From NCBI GenBank assembly GCA_049511415.1, contig JBEKYC010000007.1, positions 81,499-145,498 of the forward strand: DNA of 64,000 nucleotides. Reading direction: 5' to 3'. Below, in pieces: positions 42,760-49,951 of this stretch. The DNA is from Bog-159 sp049511415. GTDB taxonomy: Bacteria > Acidobacteriota > Terriglobia > Bryobacterales > Bryobacteraceae. Under the pieces are notes generated by a model. The model was given only the letters and a program-made list of their open reading frames with translations. It did no database searches and was not told where the DNA came from. The first letter of the stretch is position 1. The number at the start of each line of letters is the position of its first letter. The translations under genes were made by a program, and so were the position numbers.

Positions 42760-43937
42760 AACTGGTGGCCATCCTGGGCGGAGGTCCGGCGGGCGCATTC
42801 GCCGCCGAGCGGCTGGCATCCGCGGGCGTGGATACGGTCGTCTTCGATGAGAAGCTCGCTTGGGAAAAGCCTTGCGGTGGCGGCTTGACTTACAAGGCCT
42901 ACCATACCTATCCATTCCTTATTGATAACAACACGCCCAAGAAGATTGTCACCGAGACCATTCTGGCGGCTCCGCGCGCCAAGGCAGCTACTCTGCGCTT
43001 GAGCGAGCCGCTGCTGATTTATTCGCGCATGGATCTGAACCGCATGATGCTGGAACGCGCCGAGCGCGCCGGCGCGCGCATCGAAAAAGCCCGCGTTCTG
43101 GAATTGAACCGCACATCCGCCGGATGGCGTCTGCGCACCAGTTCGGGGATCATGGATGTGGACTTCTGTGTGATCGCCACCGGTGCGCGCAATTCCCTGC
43201 GCGACTTCGGCACCTCGCTCACGGCCCAGGACTCCATGTCCGCCCTGGGCTACTACGTGCCCGGCGATCAGGCTCAGATCGACATACAATTCCTGCCGCG
43301 CCTGGAAGGTTATATCTGGATTTTCCCGCGCTGTGGGCACCTTTCCGTGGGCATTTGCGGCAAGGGCGAGCCCGCCGCTTCGTTGCGCAAGCGTCTCGAG
43401 AATTACATGGCGCAGCGCGGCATCTCCTGGAAAGGCGCGGCGTTCTACAGCCATCTGCTGCCCTCGCTCGAAACCAACGCCTGGCGTAAGAATCGTGTCT
43501 GTGGCGAGAATTGGCTGGCCGTCGGCGACGCCGCCGGACTGGTCGATCCCATCACCGGCGAAGGCATCTATTACGCGCTGCGATCGGCCGACCTGGCCGC
43601 CAAAGCGCTGCTCTCCGAACTCGGAGGGCTGGCGGAGAAGGTGCAGACCTACCGGCGTCTGTTGCGGCGCGATTTCGCCGCCGATCTGGAATTCGGATCG
43701 CGCCTGGCCAAACGGGTCTTCCTGGGCCGCTTCCTTTTTGGATCGGTTCCCGCCCGCATGGTGCAATTCACCCGCCGCAGCAGCCGCTTCAGCGGCGTCA
43801 TGCAGGATCTGTTCGCGGGCACGCAACCCTACCTGGGCCTGAAGAACCGGCTGATGCGCAACCTCAACGGCAGCCTCTACGAGATCGCCATGAGCTTGGG
43901 GCTCAGCCGCTTGCTGCCCGGCAAAGCCCAACCTTGA
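42756..43937 (+). CDS. Geranylgeranyl reductase-like FAD oxidoreductase
   Basis: 393 residues. Start LVAILGGGPAGAFAAERLASAG (dinucleotide-binding), then EKPCGGGLTYKA, the Pro-x-Gly-Gly substrate-side motif of the geranylgeranyl reductase family. A second FAD motif is WLAVGDAAGLVDPITGEGIYYAL. Likely reduces or oxidises an isoprenoid or quinone-like substrate at the membrane face. It comes after a lipoprotein and 18 bases before hemL; a role in tetrapyrrole or isoprenoid side-chain chemistry would fit but is an inference. Confidence 0.85.
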   Translation: MKLVAILGGGPAGAFAAERLASAGVDTVVFDEKLAWEKPCGGGLTYKAYHTYPFLIDNNTPKKIVTETILAAPRAKAATLRLSEPLLIYSRMDLNRMMLERAERAGARIEKARVLELNRTSAGWRLRTSSGIMDVDFCVIATGARNSLRDFGTSLTAQDSMSALGYYVPGDQAQIDIQFLPRLEGYIWIFPRCGHLSVGICGKGEPAASLRKRLENYMAQRGISWKGAAFYSHLLPSLETNAWRKNRVCGENWLAVGDAAGLVDPITGEGIYYALRSADLAAKALLSELGGLAEKVQTYRRLLRRDFAADLEFGSRLAKRVFLGRFLFGSVPARMVQFTRRSSRFSGVMQDLFAGTQPYLGLKNRLMRNLNGSLYEIAMSLGLSRLLPGKAQP

Positions 43938-43938
43938 G

Positions 43939-43960
43939 ATAAGCATGAAATAAGCATGAA
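43939..43960 (+). repeat. Exact 11-base tandem duplication at the hemL start, creating a two-codon frame
   Basis: ATAAGCATGAA occurs twice in a row (43939-43949, 43950-43960). The second copy supplies the hemL ATG (43956). The first makes ATG-AAA-TAA (43945-43953), a minimal Met-Lys-stop frame ending two bases before it. Confidence 0.7.
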
Positions 43961-45224
43961 CCGAGCCAAGTCGGAAGCTATTTTCCAGAGAGCCCAGCAA
44001 GTCATTCCGGGAGGCGTCAACTCTCCCGTGCGCGCGTTTCGTAGCGTGGGTGGCAATCCCCCGTTTATCGCCCGTGGACAGGGCTCCCACATTTTCGATG
44101 TCGATGGCAACGAGTACATCGACTATGTAGGCTCTTGGGGACCGCTGCTGCTGGGCCACTGCCATCCGGCTATCGTGGAAGCCGTGCGCCAGGCGCTCGA
44201 AACCGGCACCAGCTTCGGCGCGCCTACCGAACGGGAAGTCGAACTGGCCGAATCCATCCGCGAGGCCGTGCCTTCCATGGAAATGGTCCGGCTGGTCAAC
44301 TCCGGCACGGAAGCGACTATGTCCGCCCTGCGCGTGGCGCGCGGATTCACGGGCCGGGATCTCACCGTGAAATTTGAAGGCTGCTATCACGGCCACGTGG
44401 ATTCGCTATTGGTGAAGGCGGGGTCGGGCCTCGCCACGTTGGGCATAGCCGATACCCAGGGGGTGCCGAAGAGCTTCACCGAAACCACGTTGGCGCTGCG
44501 GTTCAATTCCGTACAGACCGTGGAAGAGGCATTTCGCGCCCACGGCGACAACATTGCCGCGGTCATCGTGGAGCCGGTGGTCGGCAACATGGGATGCGTT
44601 CCGCCACAGCCGGGATTCCTGGAAGCGCTACGGGAGATCACGGCGCGTTATGGAGCCCTGCTCATCATCGATGAAGTGATGACCGGCTTTCGCGTAGCTT
44701 ACGGCGGCGCGCAGGCGCGCTACGGCGTGCGTCCGGATCTGACCACGCTAGGTAAAGTCATCGGCGGCGGATTGCCCATCGGAGCCTATGGCGGACGCGC
44801 GGATATCATGAGCCGTGTAGCCCCCGCCGGTCCGATCTACCAGGCCGGGACGCTGTCGGGCAATCCGCTGGCGGTGGCCGCGGGACTGGCCATGCTGCGA
44901 TATCTGAAGGCCCATCCGGAAATCTACGATCAATTGGAGGCGAAATCGGCAGCCGTGGCCGGCGCGGCGCCGGTGGGCACGATCACCAATCGGGTCGGGG
45001 CGATGTTCACATGGTTCTTCACGGACCAGCCCGTTACCGATTGGGAGTCCGCCAAGCGCGCGGACACGGCCCGCTTCGGAGCCTTCCATCGCCGCATGCT
45101 GGAGCAGGGAATCTATCTGCCCCCGTCGCAGTTCGAAGCGGTATTTATTTCGGCCGCGCATACGGAAGAAGATATCCGGCGCACGGCGGACGCCGTCACC
45201 CAAGCCATGGAGGGTGGGCTTTAG
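43956..45224 (+). CDS. hemL: Glutamate-1-semialdehyde 2,1-aminomutase
   Basis: 422 residues. Typical start IFQRAQQVIPGGVNSPVRAFRSVGG. Motifs: NSGTEATMSALRVARGFTGR, the gating loop around AGSGLATLG, LLIIDEVMTGFRVAYGGAQ, and the PLP Lys in TLGKVIGGGLPIGAYGG. Makes 5-aminolevulinate for haem and B12 (C5 pathway). The window's many haem proteins and the B12 enzyme make this a fitting supply gene. All motifs are intact. Little or no Shine-Dalgarno sequence is present. Confidence 0.97.
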   Translation: MNRAKSEAIFQRAQQVIPGGVNSPVRAFRSVGGNPPFIARGQGSHIFDVDGNEYIDYVGSWGPLLLGHCHPAIVEAVRQALETGTSFGAPTEREVELAESIREAVPSMEMVRLVNSGTEATMSALRVARGFTGRDLTVKFEGCYHGHVDSLLVKAGSGLATLGIADTQGVPKSFTETTLALRFNSVQTVEEAFRAHGDNIAAVIVEPVVGNMGCVPPQPGFLEALREITARYGALLIIDEVMTGFRVAYGGAQARYGVRPDLTTLGKVIGGGLPIGAYGGRADIMSRVAPAGPIYQAGTLSGNPLAVAAGLAMLRYLKAHPEIYDQLEAKSAAVAGAAPVGTITNRVGAMFTWFFTDQPVTDWESAKRADTARFGAFHRRMLEQGIYLPPSQFEAVFISAAHTEEDIRRTADAVTQAMEGGL

Positions 45225-45247
45225 CCCGCGCGGGACTTCAGTCCCGC
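45216..45247. terminator. Paired hairpins at convergent gene ends (REP-like)
   Basis: GGGC-TTTA-GCCC (45216-45227) is followed by GCGGGAC-TTCA-GTCCCGC (45230-45247; AGT/ACT pair extends the stem). It overlaps the 3' end of hemL and of the convergent acyltransferase. There is no strong U-run. It could act as a bidirectional terminator. The sequence style, short GC palindromes read as gene-end decorations, resembles dispersed palindromic repeats. Confidence 0.55.
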
Positions 45248-46231
45248 CCGCATGCAGGGCCGTTCCACCAAAGCAAAATATAATCCACTGACGACTAACA
45301 AGAGTGGCAAGTAAGCTAAGATGTGCTTGGTGACCGGGATAAGTTGGTAGTGGAAGAGATAGATCGAGTAACACATCCCGCCGATCGTCACGATAACCTG
45401 ATTTCTCAGTATCTGATTAGTTACCACGCCGCGGAACGTGCCAATATACATTGCCAGGATCAAAAACGGCAGCGGAATCCAAACCGTCAAGTCGGCAGGC
45501 AGGAAGATCAAGGGAAGGCAGACTAGGGAAGCCAGATCCCAGCGCCAATCTGGAACAGGCCTTTCGCTCCAATCCACTATGTAGATGTCGGCCAGTAACA
45601 GGCCCGCAACGAAGAATTGAATGGCATACAGGATCGTTAATCGGATACGGTCCGGCGCGCCCCAATAAACCTGCTGGGTCGCGCCGGCAAGCAAGATGAC
45701 ACCCGCCAGAATGGCCCGTCTGTTGAGCCTGGACGGGATTCGAAAGACCTGCGCCAGCAAAGGCGCCAGGCAATAGAATTGGACTTCAACCTCCAGCGTC
45801 CAGGCCACCGGATTGACGGTGCTCGGTTGTCCGAACCACAAGTTATGCAGATAGACCAAACTGGCGGCCAGGTGCGGCCAAAGCTCTCTCTCGTGAGCGC
45901 CTCCGATTAGAACCAACAGGGCGAAACAGATCAGCATGTTCAGAATATAGGGCGGTTCCAGGCGCGTAAGGCGGCGCAAGAAGTAGCGCTGGAGACGGAC
46001 GGCGCGGCCTCCTCTTAGATGTTGTTCCGCAAACGGCAATCCCAGAATGAAGCCACTGATTACGTAGAACAGGTTGACCCCGCGATACCCATGCTGCACC
46101 GCGGGCGTCAGAAAGCCGTGGAAGTGATAGAGCACCACGGAAATAATTGCCAAAAACCGCAAGCCGTCGATCTCCGGCACGAATCGCCCGCCCGAAGTAA
46201 CCCTGCGCAAGCGTCTTAATAACGGGTTCAT
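45221..46231 (-). CDS. Acyltransferase 3 family membrane protein
   Basis: 336 residues with ~10 transmembrane helices. Signature at the N-terminus: RFVPEIDGLRFLAIISVVLYHFHGF, then the ISGFILGLPF motif. The FDxxxHxR-like end is replaced by a simple basic tail. Such enzymes O-acylate cell-surface sugars. The ATG overlaps the stop of the upstream hypothetical gene (ATGA). The 3' end overlaps hemL by 4 bases. Confidence 0.9.
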   Translation of the reverse strand: MNPLLRRLRRVTSGGRFVPEIDGLRFLAIISVVLYHFHGFLTPAVQHGYRGVNLFYVISGFILGLPFAEQHLRGGRAVRLQRYFLRRLTRLEPPYILNMLICFALLVLIGGAHERELWPHLAASLVYLHNLWFGQPSTVNPVAWTLEVEVQFYCLAPLLAQVFRIPSRLNRRAILAGVILLAGATQQVYWGAPDRIRLTILYAIQFFVAGLLLADIYIVDWSERPVPDWRWDLASLVCLPLIFLPADLTVWIPLPFLILAMYIGTFRGVVTNQILRNQVIVTIGGMCYSIYLFHYQLIPVTKHILAYLPLLLVVSGLYFALVERPCMRAGLKSRAG

Positions 46232-46707
46232 CGCCGGACAGCTTGCAGTAACCGCCGCGCGGACAGAGTCACGATAGCGAAGAAGACGCCGAAACTGATC
46301 AAAATGACGGCCAGCCGGCGGTTGCGCGAAAGATAGCGCACGTTGGCCTGTTCCAGAAAGACGCGCAATCGCACCGCGGCCGGACGCGATCCCCGGTTCT
46401 CGACGGCAATATACGTGTCCGTATGGCGCACCGAAACGCGCAGCACTCCGTGGGGACCCACCGGAGTGGCGGCAATCTCATCATGTTCGTGGCCTATTCG
46501 CCAGGAGTTCAGATCGTCTTGCGACAGCAAGACCAGCCGCACCCGTGCATCCGCGCGGTCGGCTTGAAATACACAATCGACGAATGCCGGCTCGGGAGAC
46601 ACCGCGCGCGGCACATACCGCCAGTCGCTCGCCGGAATTTCGAACTGCTCGTCGATCAGATCCACGTGCGCGAACGCGGCCACAAGAAAAAACAGGGCGG
46701 CGATCAT
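46228..46707 (-). CDS. Hypothetical membrane-anchored exported protein
   Basis: 159 residues from the ATG at 46707: MIAALFFLVAAFAHVDLIDE is a signal peptide. A beta-rich domain follows (FVDCVFQADRADARVRLVLL; HTDTYIAVENRGSRPAAVRL). A C-terminal helix (RLAVILISFGVFFAIVTLSA) anchors it. A longer open frame upstream runs antisense through the MauE gene and is not real. No family recognised. It precedes the acyltransferase with a 4-base overlap and is divergent from the MauE gene with 18 bases between starts. Confidence 0.7.
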   Translation of the reverse strand: MIAALFFLVAAFAHVDLIDEQFEIPASDWRYVPRAVSPEPAFVDCVFQADRADARVRLVLLSQDDLNSWRIGHEHDEIAATPVGPHGVLRVSVRHTDTYIAVENRGSRPAAVRLRVFLEQANVRYLSRNRRLAVILISFGVFFAIVTLSARRLLQAVRR

Positions 46708-46712
46708 TTCGA

Positions 46713-46718
46713 TAAAAT
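46713..46718 (+). promoter_or_regulatory. -10-like TAAAAT for the MauE-thioredoxin gene
   Basis: TAAAAT is followed by 7 bases (46719-46725) and then the ATG at 46726. No Shine-Dalgarno sequence. Its upstream promoter DNA would lie inside the 5' end of the divergent gene. Confidence 0.45.
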
Positions 46719-46725
46719 AACCACT

Positions 46726-47649
46726 ATGAACCACAGTATGGCACAGCCGCACGAAGCCTTGGCCGAATTGTCGTTGCCGGGGTGGAAGACCGCCCTGAGT
46801 TGGGTGGGAGCGGTATTGCTCGCGTTGGTCTTCCTGGTTTCCGGGCTCTGGAAATTGACCGACCCTCCCGGCGCGGCGGTGCGCATGGCGCAAGCGCTGG
46901 TGCCGCAATCGCTGAGCGTGGCGGCGGCTATCGGCTTCGGGATCGCCGAAACGCTGGCGGCGTTGCTGCTGCTGGTTCCCCGTTTCCGGCGCTGGGGCGC
47001 GTGGCTGGGCGGCGCGCTGCTGGTAGCCTTCATGATCTTCATCGGCATTCACTACAACGCGCTGCGCGGCGCGGAGTGCAGTTGCTTTCCATGGGTGAAG
47101 CGCGCCGTCGGGCCGCCGTTTTTCATCAGTGATGGCCTCATGTTGGCGCTTGCGGTGATGGCGGGCGTGTGGGCGCGTCCGGCGCGCGGCTTGCGGCGGG
47201 CGCTGGCCGTGCTCGGCGCGATCGTGCTGTTTGCCGCGGCTTCTTACGGCATCGGCGCCATGCGGCAGACCGGCGTCAAAGCCCCGGACACGGTCACCGT
47301 CAACGGCAAACCCTATTCTCTGCGGGAAGGCAAAATTCTGATCTTCTATTTCGACCCCGAATGCCTGCATTGCCTGGATGCGGCTACCCGCATGGCCAAG
47401 TTGCACTGGGGCGATACCAGGATCGTGGCCGTGCCCATCAACGTGCCGCAGTTTGCGCAGGGCTTTCTCGACGATACGCATCTGAAGGCCGTGATCTCCA
47501 CCGATCTCATGCCTTTGAAAAAGATATTTCCCTTCGTCAGTGCGCCCGCCGGCGTCGCGCTGGTCAACGGCCATGAAAAGATGGCCCTGACTCAGTTCGA
47601 GGACCCCGAACCCGTCGGTACCTTGCGTAAAATCGGCTTCATTCAATAA
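46726..47649 (+). CDS. MauE/DoxX-like membrane domain fused to a thioredoxin-like domain
   Basis: 307 residues from ATG 46726 (another in frame at 46738). Four helices make a DoxX/MauE domain: SWVGAVLLALVFLVSGLWKL, SVAAAIGFGIAETLAALLLL, and RGAECSCFPWVKRAVGPPFF, with the MauE-type Cys-x-Cys. After a further helix a redoxin domain begins (KAPDTVTVNGKPYSLREG), with CxxC as CLHC in FYFDPECLHCLDAA and a cis-Pro-like VSAPAGVAL. This is likely a VKOR-like route for passing electrons or disulfides across the membrane. Partners unknown. Confidence 0.85.
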   Translation: MNHSMAQPHEALAELSLPGWKTALSWVGAVLLALVFLVSGLWKLTDPPGAAVRMAQALVPQSLSVAAAIGFGIAETLAALLLLVPRFRRWGAWLGGALLVAFMIFIGIHYNALRGAECSCFPWVKRAVGPPFFISDGLMLALAVMAGVWARPARGLRRALAVLGAIVLFAAASYGIGAMRQTGVKAPDTVTVNGKPYSLREGKILIFYFDPECLHCLDAATRMAKLHWGDTRIVAVPINVPQFAQGFLDDTHLKAVISTDLMPLKKIFPFVSAPAGVALVNGHEKMALTQFEDPEPVGTLRKIGFIQ

Positions 47650-47663
47650 CTGCTGAGCTGCTC

Positions 47664-47725
47664 TTATGGGAACTTAGCCGGCGCTCCAGGTGTCGAATTA
47701 GTCGAGTTACAAAGAAATCCCATAA
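47664..47725. repeat. Separated inverted repeat upstream of the TonB-like gene
   Basis: TTATGGGA (47664-47671) and TCCCATAA (47718-47725) are exact inverted copies 46 bases apart, just before AGGGAGG and the ATG at 47743. Also in between is GTCGAATTA-GTCGAGTTA, an imperfect direct repeat. They could form a long-range leader structure or paired regulator sites. Confidence 0.4.
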
Positions 47726-47742
47726 CTCCAAGGGAGGCTGAT

Positions 47743-48480
47743 ATGTTCGACGCTATTGGTGTCTCTGGACCCAACCGCAAGCCATGGACGGTAGCCACTT
47801 CATTTGCAGGCCAAGTCGCGCTGGTCGGCTTGGCGATTTTGATTCCCATGTTGACCACCGAGGGTCTGCCCCGCAGGCTGGGTTGGATCGGCTTGCCGGA
47901 GCCGCCCCACGGCCGTGCGCCGCGGCCCGCGCATGCCGCCGCGGCGCGTATCCGCTCCGTGCCCTCGCAAGTCTACCGGCAGGCAATCATTCTGCCGTTG
48001 GCAATTCCGCAAAAGGCCGTGATCATCCAGGATCCCGATTTCGTGCCCGCGGCGGACTCGGGCGGCGGTGTCGTGGGCGGCATGGAAGGCACGGGCGGCT
48101 CTGGCCGCGACGTGATCAACAGCCTGGTGTCGAATGTATCCAGCGCTGCTCCGCCGCTGGTCGTGGCTCATAAGGAAGAAGTCAAATCCGTCAAAAGAAT
48201 TACCGTTGGCGGTCTCGTGCAAGCCGCTAAGTTGATCTCCGGTCCCGGACCGGCTTACCCTGCATTGGCCCGCCAGGCCCGCATCTCGGGAGTGGTGCGC
48301 CTCGAAGCGCTCATCTCGCGTGAGGGTACCATCATCAATCTGCGCGCGGTCAGCGGGCATCCGTTGCTGATACCAGCAGCCTTGGCAGCAGTGGAGCGTT
48401 GGGTATTCCGGCCGACCTATTTGAATGGCGAACCCGTAGAGGTGGCCACACAGATCGACGTGAACTTCGTGCTTCAATAG
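47743..48480 (+). CDS. TonB-like energy transducer
   Basis: 245 residues, ATG after AGGGAGG. One N-terminal membrane segment (SFAGQVALVGLAILIPML), a Pro/Ala-rich periplasmic stretch, and a C-terminal TonB domain: GPGPAYPALARQARISGVVRLEALIS, then the AALAAVERWVFRPTYLNGEPV segment typical of the family. It would link the proton gradient to an outer-membrane receptor, but no ExbBD or TonB receptor gene is near. Many Acidobacteria encode several such stand-alone TonB-domain proteins. Confidence 0.88.
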   Translation: MFDAIGVSGPNRKPWTVATSFAGQVALVGLAILIPMLTTEGLPRRLGWIGLPEPPHGRAPRPAHAAAARIRSVPSQVYRQAIILPLAIPQKAVIIQDPDFVPAADSGGGVVGGMEGTGGSGRDVINSLVSNVSSAAPPLVVAHKEEVKSVKRITVGGLVQAAKLISGPGPAYPALARQARISGVVRLEALISREGTIINLRAVSGHPLLIPAALAAVERWVFRPTYLNGEPVEVATQIDVNFVLQ

Positions 48481-48552
48481 CCGGCGGCCTGTCGCGCCAC
48501 AGTGCTGAAAAGTGGCGCCCGGCGTTAGCACCATTCCCCGAAACATGGCAGA

Positions 48553-48771
48553 ATGGTTTACGGCTCCTACTTAATGTTCCATCGCGGCTACGGCGCGCTT
48601 CGCTATCTACTGATGGCTTGGCTGTGTCTGGTCGTCCTGGCGCCGTCGGTTGAGTTCCCATCGGCCAATCAAATCCAACTGATGCCGCCGCGCACCGCCC
48701 GTTCCTCGCGCGGACCTCCCGTTTTAATCTACTTACCGGCAAACGCGGGGTGGAATCAGCGAGGGAGGTAG
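48553..48771 (+). CDS. Possible small membrane peptide upstream of the efflux genes
   Basis: 72 residues, with one hydrophobic stretch (GALRYLLMAWLCLVVLAPSV) and a basic Pro-rich end. It ends 7 bases before the efflux adaptor. No ribosome-binding site or family is recognised. It may be a chance frame; retained because of position and hydrophobicity. Confidence 0.3.
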   Translation: MVYGSYLMFHRGYGALRYLLMAWLCLVVLAPSVEFPSANQIQLMPPRTARSSRGPPVLIYLPANAGWNQRGR

Positions 48772-48778
48772 GCATTCT

Positions 48779-49951
48779 ATGCGGACGGCAGTGTCGCGCA
48801 GTGGTGGCGTGGCGATCCTTTTGGCTCTGGCTCAGGCATTGACGCAGTCGGGTTGCGGCGGCGCCAATAGCCTGAAAGGTAAGCCCCCGGAAGAAGCCAA
48901 AACCACGCCCGCCGGACTCTTCGAGGTCCCCCCCGGACAGTTGGCCCACTTGAGCGTGGTGCAGGTCTCCGCCCGGACGTGGCGTACGACCATTCAAACT
49001 ACCGGGACTGTGGATTGGGATGCGGACCGGACGACGCAGGTCATCACTCAAGTGAACGGTCCGATCTCGCGCATCCTGGTGGACACCGGCGCCAAGGTCA
49101 AGGTCAACGACCCATTGCTTTATGTGTCCAGCCCCGATGTGGCCAATGCCATTGCCACATATCGCAAAGCCCGCAACCGGGAAGTGCTGGCCAAACGTGT
49201 AGCCGATCGCATGCACATGATGCTCGACCGCGGCGCCGTCGCCACCAAAGACGTCGAGGGCAGCGACGCCGATTACAACGACGCCCGCACCGACGTGCAA
49301 GACAGCGTGCAGGCCCTCCGCATTTTCGGTGTAACGCAGCACGAAATCGAACAGGCCGAACAGCAGGGCACGGCTATCAGCACGGAACTGGCGGTCCGCG
49401 CGCCGATTGCCGGTGTCGTGGTGCAGAAACTGGTATCGCCGGGCATGTTGATTCAGGCCGGAACCACCGTTTGTTTCGCTGTCAGCGACGTCTCCACGGT
49501 TTGGGTACAGGGACATATCTTCGACCATGACCTGCCGCTGGTGCGTATCGGCGACGCCGTGGACGAATCCAATGCGGCGTTCGGCCGCCGCTTTCGCGGG
49601 ACGGTGAACTATGTCGGCGCCTTTGTCGATCCCGATACCCGCACCACGCCGGTGCGGATCGTGACCCAGAATCCGGATGGCCTCCTGAAAAAAGACATGT
49701 TCGTCGAGGCGGTCATTCACACCAACACCCAAAACCGCACAATCGCCGTTCCCGTGGCGGCGGTATTACGCGACGACAAGAACGAGCCCATTGTCTTCGT
49801 CCAGGCGCAGCCCGGCAAATTTGCGCAACGCTCCGTAACCATCGGCGCCCAAGACGACGGCATGGTGGCCATCACCAGCGGCTTGCGGGAAGGGGAGAGC
49901 GTCCTGGCCGACGGCAGTCTGTTCGTGCAGTTCGCCAAGAGCTTGCAATAA
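48779..49951 (+). CDS. czcB: RND efflux periplasmic adaptor (CzcB/CusB type)
   Basis: 390 residues, ATG after GGGAGG. The N-terminus is a signal with a possible lipidation Cys (LALAQALTQSGCGG). Membrane-fusion protein order: beta-barrel/lipoyl half (VNGPISRILVDTGAKVKVND), short helical hairpin (ATYRKARNREVLAKRVADRM), second lipoyl half (VRAPIAGVVVQKLVSPGMLI), and a C-terminal segment with IAVPVAAVLRDDKNEPIVFVQ. No CusF or His-rich metal-binding domain. It abuts czcA with no gap. Gene symbol by family. Confidence 0.88.
   Translation: MRTAVSRSGGVAILLALAQALTQSGCGGANSLKGKPPEEAKTTPAGLFEVPPGQLAHLSVVQVSARTWRTTIQTTGTVDWDADRTTQVITQVNGPISRILVDTGAKVKVNDPLLYVSSPDVANAIATYRKARNREVLAKRVADRMHMMLDRGAVATKDVEGSDADYNDARTDVQDSVQALRIFGVTQHEIEQAEQQGTAISTELAVRAPIAGVVVQKLVSPGMLIQAGTTVCFAVSDVSTVWVQGHIFDHDLPLVRIGDAVDESNAAFGRRFRGTVNYVGAFVDPDTRTTPVRIVTQNPDGLLKKDMFVEAVIHTNTQNRTIAVPVAAVLRDDKNEPIVFVQAQPGKFAQRSVTIGAQDDGMVAITSGLREGESVLADGSLFVQFAKSLQ

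Noticed and set aside
42591..44396. 601-codon minus-strand open frame
   Set aside because: It lies opposite the flavoprotein and hemL genes, whose motifs are complete. It has no ribosome-binding site or family resemblance.
46708..47646. Long minus-strand open frame extending the 46228-46707 gene upstream
   Set aside because: It runs antisense to the MauE-thioredoxin gene, is rich in Arg/Gln/His as expected of a GC-rich shadow frame, and has no domain. Only the part from 46707 has a signal peptide.
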